Below, one piece after another: positions 37,109-49,946 of a stretch of 58,106 nucleotides of DNA. The DNA is from Pezizomycotina sp. ARF18. Lineage: Eukaryota > Ascomycota. Made by a program: the position numbers and the translations under genes. Numbering within the stretch: the first letter of the stretch is position 1; the number at the start of each line of letters is the position of its first letter. The notes beneath the pieces were generated by a model that did not search any database, had not been told where the DNA came from, and was given only the letters and a program-made list of their open reading frames with translations. The stretch spans positions 1 to 58,106 of the forward strand of contig AZLU01000249.1 in NCBI GenBank assembly GCA_002224055.1, in the 5' to 3' direction.

Positions 37109-39440
37109 TCACCAAGGTATAACATCATCCACCATAGACTCATCTTCTTCCCCTGCCTGGTGGAAAGAGTCATCCGACTCGTCCTCTGAATCATGCGCTC
37201 CACTTGGAACGAATTCCCTTTGAGAATATTTGGTCGTGTCGCCGCTATTGTTTATTGGCGCTACTTGCTCGCTACGTTCCAGCTCCTCACTGCCAGCTAC
37301 TATGGCATCGTAGAACTCTGCCGGAAGATTTCAATGCCAATACATGTTATCAAGGCGTTTTTTTTTTTTTTTTTTTTTTTTTTTTTGGGGGGGGGGGGTG
37401 GGAGGTTCTCTGCTTACCTCGATCGTAACCAACGAATCGTAGTACCCTCCTCTGCAACCTGATATTAGCCTCACTGCCGCTTGCATTCAGTAACCTCAAG
37501 ACGTTTTCTGGGCTTGCATCTTTCACGCCGTACTTGCGTAGGTACTCGTGGCCCCAGCCAGACTCCGATATGGATTTAACCCAGTAATCTTTGTTCCTCC
37601 TTGAGAAGTTGTCCCATTCGCTCCTGCCTAGCGGGACGGCTTCGCAGATCTTGTAGTTGCCAAAGTAAATCCACACCCTTCCCGCCTCACTTACGAACAG
37701 CGGGCAGGTGTCGCCTACGTCCATAGAGGAATCTTCACGGCAGACGTATACGACGCCGTGGCTGCCCGCTTTCGCGGGGAGCTGGGGTTCTTCGTCATCC
37801 TAAAGGCGAGGTACTGCGAAATGTTGTATTTGCGTTTGGAATCGGGCCGAGTTTTACGACGGAATCCATGCGACCGCCCAGGAGCCGCGCGAGGGTCGGC
37901 CGGAGAAGATTTTCTGGTCTTGGGGATGGTCTTGTACGTAGGCATCCACTCGGGAGGGAAGAAGTTGTTCAGGTCTGCGATGATGTCTGACGAGCTGTCC
38001 GCTTCGTAGTGCGTCGGCATGAGGGTGTTCCCATCGTAGTCGGCCTTGAGGCGGGTGCCATAACCGTTACCGTTACCGCTCGAAGACTTGCTCCCTTCCG
38101 TACTTGGCTGCTTGTTTATCGTTGCAAAGGAGATCACCTGCTGTCTCAGATTGCTTGTTTGAAATGGTGACTTTGTTGGGGTAATTGTAGATGCGTTGGC
38201 GGTCGAATTAGAATTACGCTCGCGGTTGAGTGCCTTTGTGATGACTTCGGCATTCCGCTCGCGCGTTTGCGATGGAGTCAGCTGCCAAGGGTTTACCGAC
38301 CGATTTGGCGTGGGTAGTTCAGCAGCGCTCGCTCCTGAACTGGGATCCTTAGACGGTGAGGTATCCCCTTGTCGGCGCCAACGTTCGCGGTCGCAGCGCT
38401 CGGCGGGGCTTTTCCTAACAGCGGTGACTTTGGCGACCTGCTAAGCTTTTCCCGATCTTTATTCGTGGAAGGGGTTCGGAGATGATTAGGCCCACTTCTG
38501 AACGGGTTCGAATAGAGCGATTCGTCGTCGTCCTCATCCCCAGGTAGGCTAATGGGCTTGTAATAGTCCTTCGGAGATTGTTCTCGCAATCCCTAGCTTC
38601 CTCACTGCAGACCCCGACGGTGGCTGGGCCGATGTTTCGTTTGTCGGGGCAAACATAGCCTTGTGCTGCGGCGTCCGCTTTGCTTTCCCTTTAAGGTGAG
38701 CGGGCACGGTAGTTTTCGACGGTCCTGCTACCGCAGCTGTTATCGGCGCATCCGTTTTTGTGCTTTTGTCCATAATATCCAAATCCATTGGATCCTTCTC
38801 GATACCGCCCGCTGCACCGCTGCCTGCATTTGGCGTAGAGACGAGTCCGTTTGCATTCTTCCTGAAATTGGAAAGGTCTTTGTTCTTGTTGCTGTTATTA
38901 TTATTTGGCAACGTGAGCTCCAGCGATTGGCAGCTGTCCTGTACAGATACCCTCCTCTGCTGCTCCGGGACTTCCTATGTCTCCTTTTCAGTCCTTCGAC
39001 TACTTCCTGAAGACCAGCCAAGTCCTGCCGCCGCTTCTGGTGAGTGTCGAAGACGATGCTTCGAAGGGAATCGAGCTGTTTCTGCTGCTCGCGGACAGCC
39101 TCCAAAAGCGCGTCCATTGCCGCATCGTCCTCGTTGCGGAGAGTCCTTAGCACACCGAGTGCGGTCCGGAAATTGTCATCGGTGGCGTTCGTTTCGGGCG
39201 ATAGCGATCGCAAGGAGTCGGCTATATTGCGAGTAAGGTCAGAGTACCATCAGTTTTTGGGTCTACACTTTGTAAGAAAAAAGAAAGGAAAAAAAAAAAA
39301 GTTAAGGTTAGTTGCGCGAATTTAGACCGTGAACTTACTGCTATCCGAATCAGCATCATCGCTGCAGTTCGCACGCGACCTTTTGCCTAGCCTGGAGCTC
39401 GAAGAAGCCAAATTGGTAGTGTCAAAGTTCACTGGCATTT
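37109..39440 (-). CDS. Uncharacterised coiled-coil protein, possible DUF6697-like C-terminus
   Basis: Exon 1 begins at 39440 with MPVNFDTTNLASSSSRLGKR and ends at a GTAAGT donor. Exon 2 starts near 39225 with SLRSLSPETNATDDNF, then a coiled coil (LLEAVREQQKQLDSLRS, KRRQDLAGLQEVVEGLKRR). A long disordered Ser/Pro/Lys middle contains DYYKPISLPGDEDDDESLYS and FFPPEWMPTYKTIPKTRKSS. A folded C-terminal block reads GSHGVVYVCREDSSMDVGD, LFVSEAGRVWIYFGNYKI, then WDNFSRRNKDYWVKSI. This layout recalls the fungal DUF6697 type, from memory and unverified. A 101-bp intron (37317-37417) carrying a T29-G12 tract precedes the last exon, AEFYDAIVAGSEELERSEQV through an acidic tail to VDDVIPW and TGA 37109. 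Several frameshifts. Function unknown. Confidence 0.65.
37358..37398. repeat. T29-G12 tract within an intron
   Basis: T29 (37358-37386) then G12 (37387-37398), inside the 101-bp intron 37317-37417 of the minus-strand coiled-coil gene. In the sense direction of that gene it reads CCCA, C12, A29, nearly the same junction as in ILV2 at 29693-29735. Confidence 0.9.
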
Positions 39441-39675
39441 GCGCCAGTATAATCGATCAATTTTCGTAGCGTAAAAAGGGAAGTGGGCAAACATACAATG
39501 CAAAGGCCTAAGTATGTGAAATAAATAGATCTGATAATAATATATTCTTTTTTCTGTATAGTTTTGTAATGTTTGTTTCAAGCGAGGATGCCAATTTTTT
39601 AAATATATAAGTATCGAATTGTATATATATACTACTTAACTACTTAATAGCTGCCTTTTCTTTCCTTTTCTTTCC

Positions 39676-39715
<40 letters not shown>

Positions 39716-40128
39716 CATGGACGTTTCTGGAGGGATTAGACCCTGAACTTGCCAGCCTTCTTTTTCTATTTTGAATTTTTTTTTTTCCTCCCTCGTTTAG
39801 CGCCGATTTCATTCACCCCACAAAATACCTCGTTGATAGACTGGTATATCCTTGTAGGGATAATAAGTAAATGAATTAAATATTATTATCACAAAGTATA
39901 CGATTTCTATAAACAAAGGGCTATATAGTAGGTAGTAAATAATCTTCAAGTAGCCAAGTAAGATATTTCATGGTCTCATCGACTACTCAGATTCACTCTC
40001 TGAAAGAAATAGAGAGAAAACACACAAAAAAAAAAAAAAAAAAAAAAAAAGGAAAGAAAGAAAGGAACATCGCCTCACATCAAGACGCGCGGCCGAAGCC
40101 GAATAAAGCAGAAATAGTATTTCCAATT
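39441..40128. other. Spacer between coiled-coil gene promoter and seipin 3' end
   Basis: About 690 bp with a T-then-A palindromic tract at about 39680-39715 preceded by CTTTC repeats, and an A-tract at 40026-40050. No gene seen. Confidence 0.45.
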
Positions 40129-41760
40129 CACTCAAAAAGATCATGCCTTTTTCCCGACCGTCTCCTCTGAAGCATGCCGCTTATACCGCCTTCGCTCCTC
40201 GAGCTTCCGATACCAGAATCCGTAGCACCTCCTGCCACTCTGGTTTCTTCTATTAGCGTCGGGGTCACATCTTCGTCACTGGCCGAATCTCCCACGTGCC
40301 TTCTCCTTTCCCATCGTCGTCGTAATCCTCCGAGTCCTCTTCGTCTTCCACATCCCCTTCGTTCCCTCCTTCGGGTGCCGGGGTACGTTCCGGAGTAGCG
40401 TATATGCCTCTTCTGGGCCTCGGAATATCTTCCGAATCGTCCTCAGCAGGTGCGAGGGGTGTATTATCGTCGAGCCGATGGTGGTAGAAGTCGGGGTGGC
40501 AGCACCGGTGTCGGACTGTAATGGGTCCTCTTCGTCCTCGTCGTACTCCTCATCTGTCGCCTTGCGGCCTCCCTTCCTGTCCGCAGAGGTTGCCCATCCA
40601 TTGCTCACCGTCTTCTTCTTCTGTCGACGAAGAGAAGAATGTAGAAATGAATACCCACGCGAGAGCTGCCCAGAAGAGTTCCGTGAAGAAAAACATGGAC
40701 GTGAAATTATAAATGACGTTATACGGAAGTTATACATGATGTACCTAGAGCGGGAAAAAGGAAAAAGGAAAGAAAGAAACAATTAGTGGTAAATAAAGAT
40801 GCGGAGGAAATGAGCGGAAATGCGACACACATACCTCAATCCGCTGAATTTCGCCTTAAAGCGGATCCTGGCGTGGTAGATTTCAGGGAAACGGTTCTGC
40901 TTTGTCGAGTATTCGTTGCCCAGGTTCACGGCCACCTCTGCCGGAACACCCTGGCTCTTATCGAACACCACGCTCTCCATCATGAGTATGTCCAACCTTT
41001 CCTCTTCCCTCTGCCATCCGCTGAGGTACAGCGGCGACTTCATCACCGTCTCCATAGTAAGGATTATGGCGATTTGTACGTAAGCATGGTCTGCCTCTCC
41101 GCCTTAGCCAACACGTTCCCGTCCCTTCCTTGCCGTACAACGTGATGCCGATCATGAAATTAGAGAGCTCATAGTTGCTGTGAGATGTCGGGAGGGTGAG
41201 GATGGCGCGAACATCGTAGGCCTGGCCGTAGACGAGCGTTTTAGACCCTACATTCGCGGAGCCATGCGGGAGAAAACCGCGACGTCCTAAAATTGTTTCG
41301 GCATTAAATTAAATAAACGTCGAAGAGGAAGGGAAAAAAAAAGGAAGGTAGAGAAATGGGGACAGAGGGGGCGACTTTCGACTACCTACCCGTACATCAT
41401 GTGAACGTATGTCTCGCTATCGATCTGCGGGATAAAGTTGAGGTAGAAAAGAATATACGCGGCGCCAGCGAGACATAGCAAGATGCAAGCCAAGATGGAC
41501 GCCAGGAACGCTCTGATGTAGGCCTTTTGCGCCTGTCGCGATGTCACGCCGCTGATGACATTGTGTATTGGGTCTGTTATTGGGTTGAATAACTCGAGCT
41601 AGAGGGGTTCAGTTATTATACATAGTTGCCGAAGGAAATTTGTAGAAGAATAATATGTGCCTTGGTATCCGAACGTTTCCATCGTTACTCTGCTAGTGAT
41701 CGCGCTGACGCGCTAATAAAGAAGAGAAAAATGAAAGATAATGTAGAACCCACTTACCAT
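40129..41760 (-). CDS. SEI1: Seipin-like lipid droplet assembly protein
   Basis: ER membrane protein acting at ER-lipid droplet contacts. After a start ATG at 41760 lying directly against a GTAAGT donor, exon 2 gives LELFNPITDPIHNVISG, then transmembrane helix 1 AFLASILACILLCLAGAAYI and FYLNFIPQIDSETYVHMMYG. The lumenal domain has LPHGSANVGSKTLVYGQAYD, VRAILTLPTSHSNYELSNFM and IGITLYGKEG, then IYHARIRFKAKFSGLRY. After an intron RYIMYNFRITSFII marks the second membrane segment. The cytosolic tail is acidic (DEEYDEDEEDP) and ends TDSGIGSSRSEGGISGML through GKRHDLFE at TGA 40129-40131. The topology (short N-terminus, TM, lumenal domain, TM, acidic tail) is that of fungal seipins. Frame changes lie near 40300, 40680 and 40990-41130. 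Confidence 0.8.
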
Positions 41761-42754
41761 GATATCTGCATAGACGACTTGTAGACGAAAGAAGTCTTCA
41801 AAAAAGCCCTCAAGGTAGTTGTGCGATCGGATATATATATATATATATAATCAGTGGATATAAAATAACAAAAGAGAGAAGGGATAGAGGAAGAAAAGAT
41901 AGAAAATACGGGTATAAAGTAATAAAATAATCCGAAGAATGTTGGCTGGGGAGAGAGGCTTTTGGTTGTTATTTCAATCAAAATTCTGTTTAAATTTCCT
42001 AAAGTTATGACGTTGTTTTTGGCCAAGCTTCTTTTTTGACGAACAGAGTGACAAAAGGGAGAAGATATAAAAGATCCGCCTGACGCGGTGCCAACCGCCA
42101 GTAAGCAAGTAATGTATACCAGTAGTGGTTCTAGCACCACCCCTTCTCCCCTTATTTCATTCTTCACATGTAAAAAAAAAAAAAAAAATTAAAACCCGTT
42201 TCTACTCTAAGTATATTGTAGTTGTCGATACTTGTCTCGTCAGATATCTTAGAATCCGGTAGAATGCGTTAAAAATGGTATAAATCGAAACCCTTTCTAT
42301 AAATGACCGCTTTACTCGGTATAAGGCAATTTATAGTCGTCGAGTCATCTACAGGAATAATTTAAAAATATTTAACTTGTGTATCTTTTCGAAACGATTT
42401 AAAATGTACACTAGAAAGATACTCTTTAAACTAAAAGGATTACCGGGAATACGTCGGCTCGTAAGACGGGTTAGAAACCCAATTCACATCATATATATAT
42501 ATATATGCTAAATAGGAAACTAACCAAAAATGAGAATGGAGGCGCTAGAGTCCGAACAAAAATGGAACAGTGAAAACGCAAGATGGGAAGAGAGAAGAGC
42601 ACAGAAAACACTTGTACCATACACTATAAGCAAGAAAAATAATGCCAAATGCAGCTCAATCATTAAACTGTAGAGTAAAGGGTAAGTACAGCACCAAAAC
42701 ACAACCTCTTAAGTCTGGAAAGGGGACACGTATCCGAGGTAATAATTATTATTG
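41761..42754. other. Spacer upstream of seipin and downstream of PEX14
   Basis: About 1 kb holding the seipin promoter and upstream leader and the PEX14 3' region. It has (TA)n runs at 41831-41848 and 42492-42506 and an A-tract at 42172-42188. If translation began upstream of the ATG at 41760, the frame FRLQVVYADIM would be in phase. No other gene seen. Confidence 0.4.
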
Positions 42755-44124
42755 CTACTTGCTGGCATCTGCCGATGCTCCGGGATCACCGGCATTGCTG
42801 CTCGTAGCCGAGGACGGTGCCGTCGCTGCTTCGCCTGCGCGGCCAACTGCCACGCTGGTATAGCGCTGCGGCCGCCGGTGATGGCGCTAAACGGCTTTGG
42901 TCCGGCGGGGGCCGAGGCATCCGGGCCGGAGGTCTGCTGAGATGTCGCTGCAGCCGCGACCGGCCCGGTTGCTGCTGCGGTGGTTGCGACGGTTGCGGCG
43001 CCTGATAAACAGCAGGCTGCGCCGGCATTGGGACACTGGTGAACCTAGAACCTGCCCTGTTGACGAGTAACGCCTTCAGCGATTTGAGTTCAGCCTGCAA
43101 ATCCTTGAGCGCAGCGGCTTGACTCTCTTTCTGGCCCTCCAACGCTTTCGGGATCAGCTCCCGGAGGTTCTTAACCTCGTCGTTCACGCGCTGCTCTCCT
43201 CTTCCCGACGCTTGCTAGCTTCTTTGAGTGACTCGACGACCCTTTCAACCTCCTCGAGAGCTTGGTCGACCTTGGTATTACGAGTCTCCTCCGCAACCTT
43301 CAGTGCCTCCGTATCAGTCTTGAGCGAGTCGAGCAAGGCGAAAGCGTCAGAGAAAGCGGTGTCGATGGCTTGCTTGTCCTGTGCGAGTGCTTCGGGTGTC
43401 GGTGGGGCTATCAATGGATATACGTAACGCTTCGCGAGGTGATATATGCCGTAAGATACTGAGCCGGTGACCGTAGCCATAACGAACCAATCCTCCAATC
43501 CCTCCCTGCCTAGAAAATTCACACCCGATAAGTAATATGTCCAAATGAAAAGAACAAAAAAAATATTCTGCTAGGTATTTCGTCATATACATACTCATGA
43601 ACTATTTGTTGATTCATTCCCGGCTGCGGGAAATAGCCCCCGCCACCTCCATACCCACCACCGCTAAAACTCGGTACAGGCACTCGCTGCGCTGGGCCGG
43701 TGTACGGAGCTATACCGAGGCTCTCCAGTGTTGAAGGATCGACACCAGTCCGTTGTAGCGCCGCCGCCAGCTCTTCCGTAGTTAGGTTCTTTGCCTGTAG
43801 GAAAGCTATCCGCCGCTCTAGGGGAGACGCCGCGACAGATGGGTCTTGAAGGACTAAACAAAAGAGAGAGAGAAAAAAAATAGCACAGTCAGTTCATTGA
43901 TTTGAAAGGTTCAGTGACGGACCTTAAGTAAGACACGGAGACATGGCGCATGGCGAGCAACAATTAGCCCGTGGAAATTCTTACAGTTAACCTAAATAAA
44001 AGCAACGGCTTAGTAAAAAAAAGTATCATTGATCAAAGATCCAAAGGAATACTAGAAGGATAAAAAGACCGAAAAAGGGGAATCCACAATCACTTACAGC
44101 CCCTTGTACTAGATCCTCACGCAT
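42755..44124 (-). CDS. PEX14: Peroxisomal membrane protein Pex14 (docking complex)
   Basis: Component of the peroxisomal importomer that docks the receptor Pex5. Exon 1 starts at 44124 with MREDLVQGA. The next exon gives the conserved Pex5-binding bundle: VLQDPSVAASPLERRIAFLQ, AKNLTTEELAAALQRTGVD. A Gly/Tyr/Pro linker follows (SFSGGGYGGGGGYFPQPGMN), then WFVMATVTGSVSYGIYHLA, the single hydrophobic membrane segment, and a long coiled coil (ALAQDKQAIDTAFSDAFALL, LEEVERVVESLKEASKRREE, NLRELIPKALEGQKESQA). The tail is Pro/Gln/Arg-rich and ends NAGDPGASADASK at TAG 42755. Frame changes near 43185 and in the Pro-rich tail. It is transcribed divergently from NDC80 across about 1.06 kb. Confidence 0.93.
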
Positions 44125-45180
44125 TTTTTCTTCGTTGCTGTCAGGAGTTAAAGGGGTGGGGCGGAAAAAGGGAAAGAAAAGAAAAGAAAAGAAAAGAGTA
44201 GAAACAAAAGTACGCGACCAGGAGACTTTTCAATCGCGCGTAGTAGAGTCGAAGGTTTGCAAGGAGAATTATCCACCAAATAGCTAAAACAATATTTTAT
44301 AGATGGAGAACGAAGGATAAAGAGACGTGAGCTGGGGCGGAGAATCTGGAGATCGACTAACGCTCGTTGACTGCTTGGGGGGAATAAAATAGTGACCTGA
44401 GGGCGATGGTGTTTTTTTTTTTTTTTTTTTTTTTTATAAACTCGGTTGTGATTTTTTTAAATTAATTCTACTATACGTAAGTAGGAATAAATCGAGATTG
44501 GCGTTTTGGCGCAACAGCCGAGGCTGGAGATTTTTCCCTTTCCCTCTTTTTGGTCGGGCCGAAAAAACTTTTGGGCCTCGAAGAGAGAAAAAAAAAAAAA
44601 AAAAAGTAGAAGTGTTGACTGACTAATCAATATACGGCACGGTTGCCGTAGTGATATGATAAGTGGTTATAGCTATCAGCTTTCCCACGACGAGAGACAA
44701 AAGTAAATACCAAATAAATTGAAGCAAGCAAGTAGTAAATAAATAAACAAATAAATAGAATAAATAAAATAAATAAAATATTTTTTTTTAAAAAAAAAAA
44801 ACAAAGGAATTTTACTTACAGTAACAAAGAAAAAATTTAAAAAGCTGTTAGTTTTTATCGCGATCAAATTCCTAGCTTATTGTAACTCTTGCACGCACCT
44901 CTTATTTCCCTATTCTTCTTCAACTATCACGGACCATCATCGTCTGCTAAATATATATATATATATATATTTACCTTGAGAAAGACCTCAGTAGAAGCTA
45001 ATATAGCTCTGCTTTAAGGAGAAAGAAGATTCAACTGAGCTTTCGTGCAGTACCATTTCCCCTCACCCCTCTTATAGCATCCGGTTTTCCTCCCATACGA
45101 GACAAGACGACAGCGACAGCAGCTGGAGTAGTATATTTGCTGGTGTGCTTTGCTTTCTCTCGGATTTTTACCTCTGACCT
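44125..45180. other. Bidirectional promoter region PEX14/NDC80
   Basis: About 1.06 kb between divergent start codons. It contains a T-tract at 44412-44435, an A-tract near 44588-44605, a T-then-A tract at 44781-44801 and a (TA)n run at 44950-44970. No gene recognised; both 5' untranslated regions must lie here. Confidence 0.45.
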
Positions 45181-47495
45181 ATGTCGCAAGACCCCAACCT
45201 GTTCAGCGCATTCAAGCGCACAAGAGAGGTATAACGAATGCCCTTCCTCCTACTCGACTTACACGCAACATTTTATCAACGAAACAACTAACAGATAATG
45301 CTCGTAGACCCTCGGCGCCATGGACCGTAATAACATTTATGTTTCTGGAATCCCACAGCCGGCCTCCGCCATGAAGCGCTCGAACTCTGGGTCGGGAAAT
45401 ACTGCTGCTCGTCCCGAGCCTCAACTTCCACGGCGACCTTCGCTGATGGCATCGAGAGGAGGTGGCAGCCTGCAGAGGACATCCAGCGGTAGCAACCTCG
45501 CGGACATGCCGACGACCCACCTGAACCAAAGCTTAGCGGCCTTTCGTCACGGAAATCCTTCGCCCCAGGATCAACTGCGGGTTGATGAACAGGCGAAGCA
45601 GCGTGTTTTCTCACCGGCCATCGATGGGTGGTGCGCTCGGAGGCGGTAACAGCTTTTTCGCCCCAACGGCGCAGAGCGCGCTCGCAGGCGCCGGCGGCAA
45701 CAAACCCAAGACCCTCGCCCCTGCGCGATAGAAATTACCTAGCGCGCATCTCCCAGCAGCTGACGGAATTCTTGCTCCGCAACAACTTCGAGCTGGAGGC
45801 TAAGCACTCACTTGGCCCTAACGCCATGAAATCGCCTACGCAAAAGGACTTCGTCGCCATGTTCCAGTGGCTTTACCATCGCATCGACCCGCACTACAAG
45901 TTCACGAAAGCCATCGACCACGAGGCGATCATCGTCCTGAAGAACTTGCGCTACCCATACATCGGGAACATAACAAAGTCCCAGCTAGGAGCCGCCGGTG
46001 GCCCGCACTGGCCAACTACCTCGCCATGCTTCACTGGCTGATGGAACTTGGCCAGACCATGGAGGAATTCGAGAGCGTGAATACGATTACGCGCTCGACG
46101 AGGCCGGTTTTGACATGTTCAACGACCGCGTAAGCTTTAGGTACCTTTCCAGGTGCTACGGTGCCTGGTTGAACTCCAACGACGATCACCAGGAGTTTTA
46201 CGAGGAAATGGCAGCTGAGTTTGAAGCAAGGTCGGCCAAGAACAGAGAGGAGAGGAGATCCTTGAAGCCGAGCATCAGCGGCTGGAGCAGGAATTGAACG
46301 ATCTCCAGGGCGATGACGAACAGTCCCCTTAGAGAGACAGAAGAAGATAAACGATACTGTAATAAGCGACATTGAGAAGTTCCGGGCGTTTATAGAAGTG
46401 ACGGTCGAAAAAATTCCAGGGCTTACTCAGTCTATCGAGAATCTCGAGAAAGAATACGCTGCAGACCAGGAAGAAATCAAGCGCCTAGAAGCTGAGAAGA
46501 AACAGCTCCAGGAAGCTATCGATAAGCAGGGCTTGACCCCCGTCGATGTTGACAGGATGAACGCGGAGCGCGAAAAGCTCACCAAGGCCCTCGAGTCCAC
46601 TTCTGCTCATCTGGAAACCTACAGAGGCAGGCCCTTGACGCTGAATCCGAAGTCATCAAGAAACTCGAGCACGTTGAACTCGCAGTCAAACGCTTCAACG
46701 AACTCGAATACAAGATCGGATTAGCTTCGGTCAGCGCCAGCGGCAAGTCGTACTCCATGGAGATCATCCCCGTTAAGCGCGCTGCGGATGTCGATCTGGA
46801 CGGCGAATCCAACGTGGAAGATGAGAAGTTGCTGTACGACGTTGGCACGGGCTACACTCCGTCCCAGATCCTCAACCTAGACGTCAGGAATGAAGTCAGA
46901 CCGGTGCTTAACAAGTACCGAAGTGACATCACTGCCCGCATACATGCCGCCAGGATGCCTGCTTCAAGACCAAAGATTACATCGACACCGTCAAGGAAGC
47001 GATGGAGGATAAGAGAGAGGAGCTTGCCACGCTGGAGGCTAGTCTGAAAGCTGCCATGGACGAATATAATGAAATCAAGGAGGTAAGGCTCACAAGAACT
47101 CTCTTTTTGAGTCATTCCACACGTTACAAGAGGCTGCAAAGGAAATATGAACTAACGTACGACTTAAACAACTGCTTTCCTAGACAATGACCAACGAAAC
47201 TGCTATTTCCAATGTTGAGATGGAAAAGCTTTCATCCCTAATGATGGAGATGCGTCTAAACCAAGATAAAGGAGTAGCTTACGTTGATCAGGCACTGCAA
47301 GCTGCGTTGATTGAGCAAGATCAGATCACGCACGCCATACAGACACTCCGTGAGCACTTCCACGGTGAGGTCGAAAAGCTGCTAAACGAAGTTGTTAAGT
47401 TCAAGCTACACATCCAGGAATGGCTGGGCATCTGGGATGGTGATGTCGCCGAGGAATTTGACAAATTCATTGCGGAACGAAAAGCGATTATCTAG
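45181..47495 (+). CDS. NDC80: Kinetochore protein Ndc80 (Hec1)
   Basis: Outer-kinetochore subunit that binds microtubules. Start ATG at 45181, [16 protein letters not shown], typical of the fungal N-terminus, then an intron and a basic, Ser/Pro-rich tail ([19 protein letters not shown]). The calponin-homology head follows: [79 protein letters not shown] and [17 protein letters not shown]. Then the coiled-coil rod ([20 protein letters not shown]). An intron at 47083-47184 precedes the last exon, [20 protein letters not shown] to [14 protein letters not shown] at 47495. The head is almost free of substitutions, yet frames change near 45300, 45640, 46005, 46070, 46255 and 46620. Confidence 0.95.
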
Positions 47496-49946
47496 GGGAT
47501 AAATCATAACGCTCCGTTGCAGCACTGTTGGAGGTGAATATTCAAAATCAAAAAACCTCTGGACAGATCTCCTACCCGCTTCTACCGCCAAAACAAAAAC
47601 TTCTATATTTGCATGTAATGCCCATGTCACTAGGCGATTCCACTTTCCATTTTCCTTTTCCCTTTTTAAATATACTTATGGTTATGACTACTTGATGACT
47701 TTCGGTCGCTGGCTGGCTTTGGAGAGGAAACTTTCGCGTGGTTGGCGTAAAATGGAGTCATTGTGTTTCTTAGTAATTCACCGTTTTTCTATAATACTGT
47801 TAACAGCTCTAACTACACCACTTTTTTATAATTCATGTTTATACTTGTCCTTCTTTTCCAGATACTAAATATTTTTTTTTTTTTTTTTTTTTTGGAAAAT
47901 TTGGAATTATTGTAACGTCGCTATCTTGCCTTGCAATCAAAGCATTATTTAAAGGCAAATCTTAAGTAAGCTCTATATTTCCCCCCTGTAAATGATTATA
48001 TATATTATATCGTGGCCTATAACGACATTTGCAACAGTGATATTCATGTATGATCCTGATGATAGGGCACGTCAAAAGATTTGCGGCATATATATATATA
48101 TACATTAGCCCATCGGTTTTGATCTTGATACATGCAGCTCTCTCTACATCGAACTTTTCTACAAGGAGTTTCATTAAGAACAGGTTTTCTCTACACCCGA
48201 GACGAAGATAGCAAGTATACAATACAAAATGATATATAGCTATATAATCTGTAAACGGGCAGGGCCAATATATTTTCGATTTTGATGGTTAATTTTGATT
48301 TCTGTCATGTAATATATAAATCTCTACAGATGACTTTGGTTTTGTGGATTTTCTGAAACGGGTGCTCTAGTAAGTGGTAGTACGATACTCGTGTGCGGCA
48401 GCTGTGGTAGGTATGTACTTTATATATATATATATGTATATTATTGAGAAGAAAGAAAAGTCACGATAACGACCTTATACATTCATTATTTATTTATTCA
48501 TTTCATTCATTTGTCACGATGCGGAAAAGCGGTGGTAGTTTGAACGTTTAATGACGTTTCAGAGTACCTTATTTTGTTTTATTTTTTAGAACAATTTCTA
48601 GTATTTTAGGTTTTTTGGGGGTTTCTTTTTTTTTTTGGCTCTACACTTCGTCGCTCCGAGAAAAGAGAAAAAAAAATAGAAGAATAACGTGTAAAGACTT
48701 TTGACGAACGGGCACCACACATTTCCTACAAAGAGGAAACAGATGTTCCAGTATCGCCTAATAATTTCTTTTGAAAACCTGGTATTCAGGTTTTGAGACT
48801 TTATTGTACAGGTATTGTATCATTTTTCCTGTCGGTGACAGAAAGTAGACAAGTGGGAGTTTGTTTTTTGGAAGAAATAACAGCTTAAAAGAGACAAACA
48901 GGGCAACTCCCACCACAGAGATGGGTGTGAAGGAAAGAATAAAAGATACATAAAACCAATATCAAACATTCGAAATGAAGAGAGCAGAGAGAGACAAAGA
49001 ACATAAGGGGAAAACGTGAAAAAAATTAGTTTTTTCCTGATACGAAAAAAGAGCTTTCTCCTCGTTCTTATCTCTGAATCATCTCCGTTTTGAAACGCCT
49101 GTGTTGATTTTTTTTTTTCTTTGCTCTGATTTTCTTCTCATCCTTCAATTTTTTTAGGATGTTTCAAGGTTAAAAGCAATTTGTAGGTGTTCGACATACG
49201 AGTACCTCGCTTCCCTCCATAGCTCGTAAGACATTCGAAGGGTATAGGATGGCAAGGCGAAACATGTAAAAAAAAAAAAAAAAAGCGAAACAGATAGTAA
49301 CATGAATTATTAAAAGAGTGTCCCAGGTTATAAGAAACAGAGACGATGCGGAGAGAAGAAAATTTACATGAGTCGAGGGGTAAGAGGAATGTAGAAAAAG
49401 GAAAGAACTAAAGGAAAAACGAATAATAGAAATTTATAGGGAAAAGCCGCAAGGACTTTCTATCGCAATGCTAGAAAGAAAAGTGTAGGATATCATATTC
49501 CTGAGAAGTTTATAAAGGAAAAAAGGACAGGCCCGAGTGGTTAGTAGAAAAAGGAAAAAGTGAATATATCGGCAACAAGATTAGATATCTTTGAGGAACA
49601 ACTAAGAATAAAGCATAAGAGAAAAAAAATCCCCACAAAAAAAGATAACTCCGTTATGCAAGTACGAAATGACAAAGAGGAATCGTAGAGAGATAAGAAG
49701 CCGTCGATGAAACGCAAATAAAGCAGAAGGCCCTCCTTGCGCGATTTGCAAATGTCCCACCAGCAACCAATTCGAAGCTCATTTCCATCCTCAGGAAACT
49801 TTTTTCTTAGTGGATCGTTTAATTTTTCTGATTTTTTTTGTTTTCTGAAAAATTCATGACCGCATCATAAAAATACAATCTCCAAAGAAATAACAGGAGA
49901 ATTTTGGAACAAGTTCAGTGCCGAGCGCAATGAAGCAGTAAACACG
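47496..49946. other. Long convergent spacer between NDC80 and TBP
   Basis: About 2.45 kb with no recognisable gene. It has a T-tract at 47873-47893, (TA)n runs near 48092-48106 and 48422-48436, and an A-tract at 49268-49284. Presumably the 3' untranslated regions of NDC80 and TBP plus spacer. Confidence 0.45.

Noticed and set aside
38760-39236. Plus-strand frame of 158 residues
   Set aside because: Antisense shadow of the coiled-coil gene.
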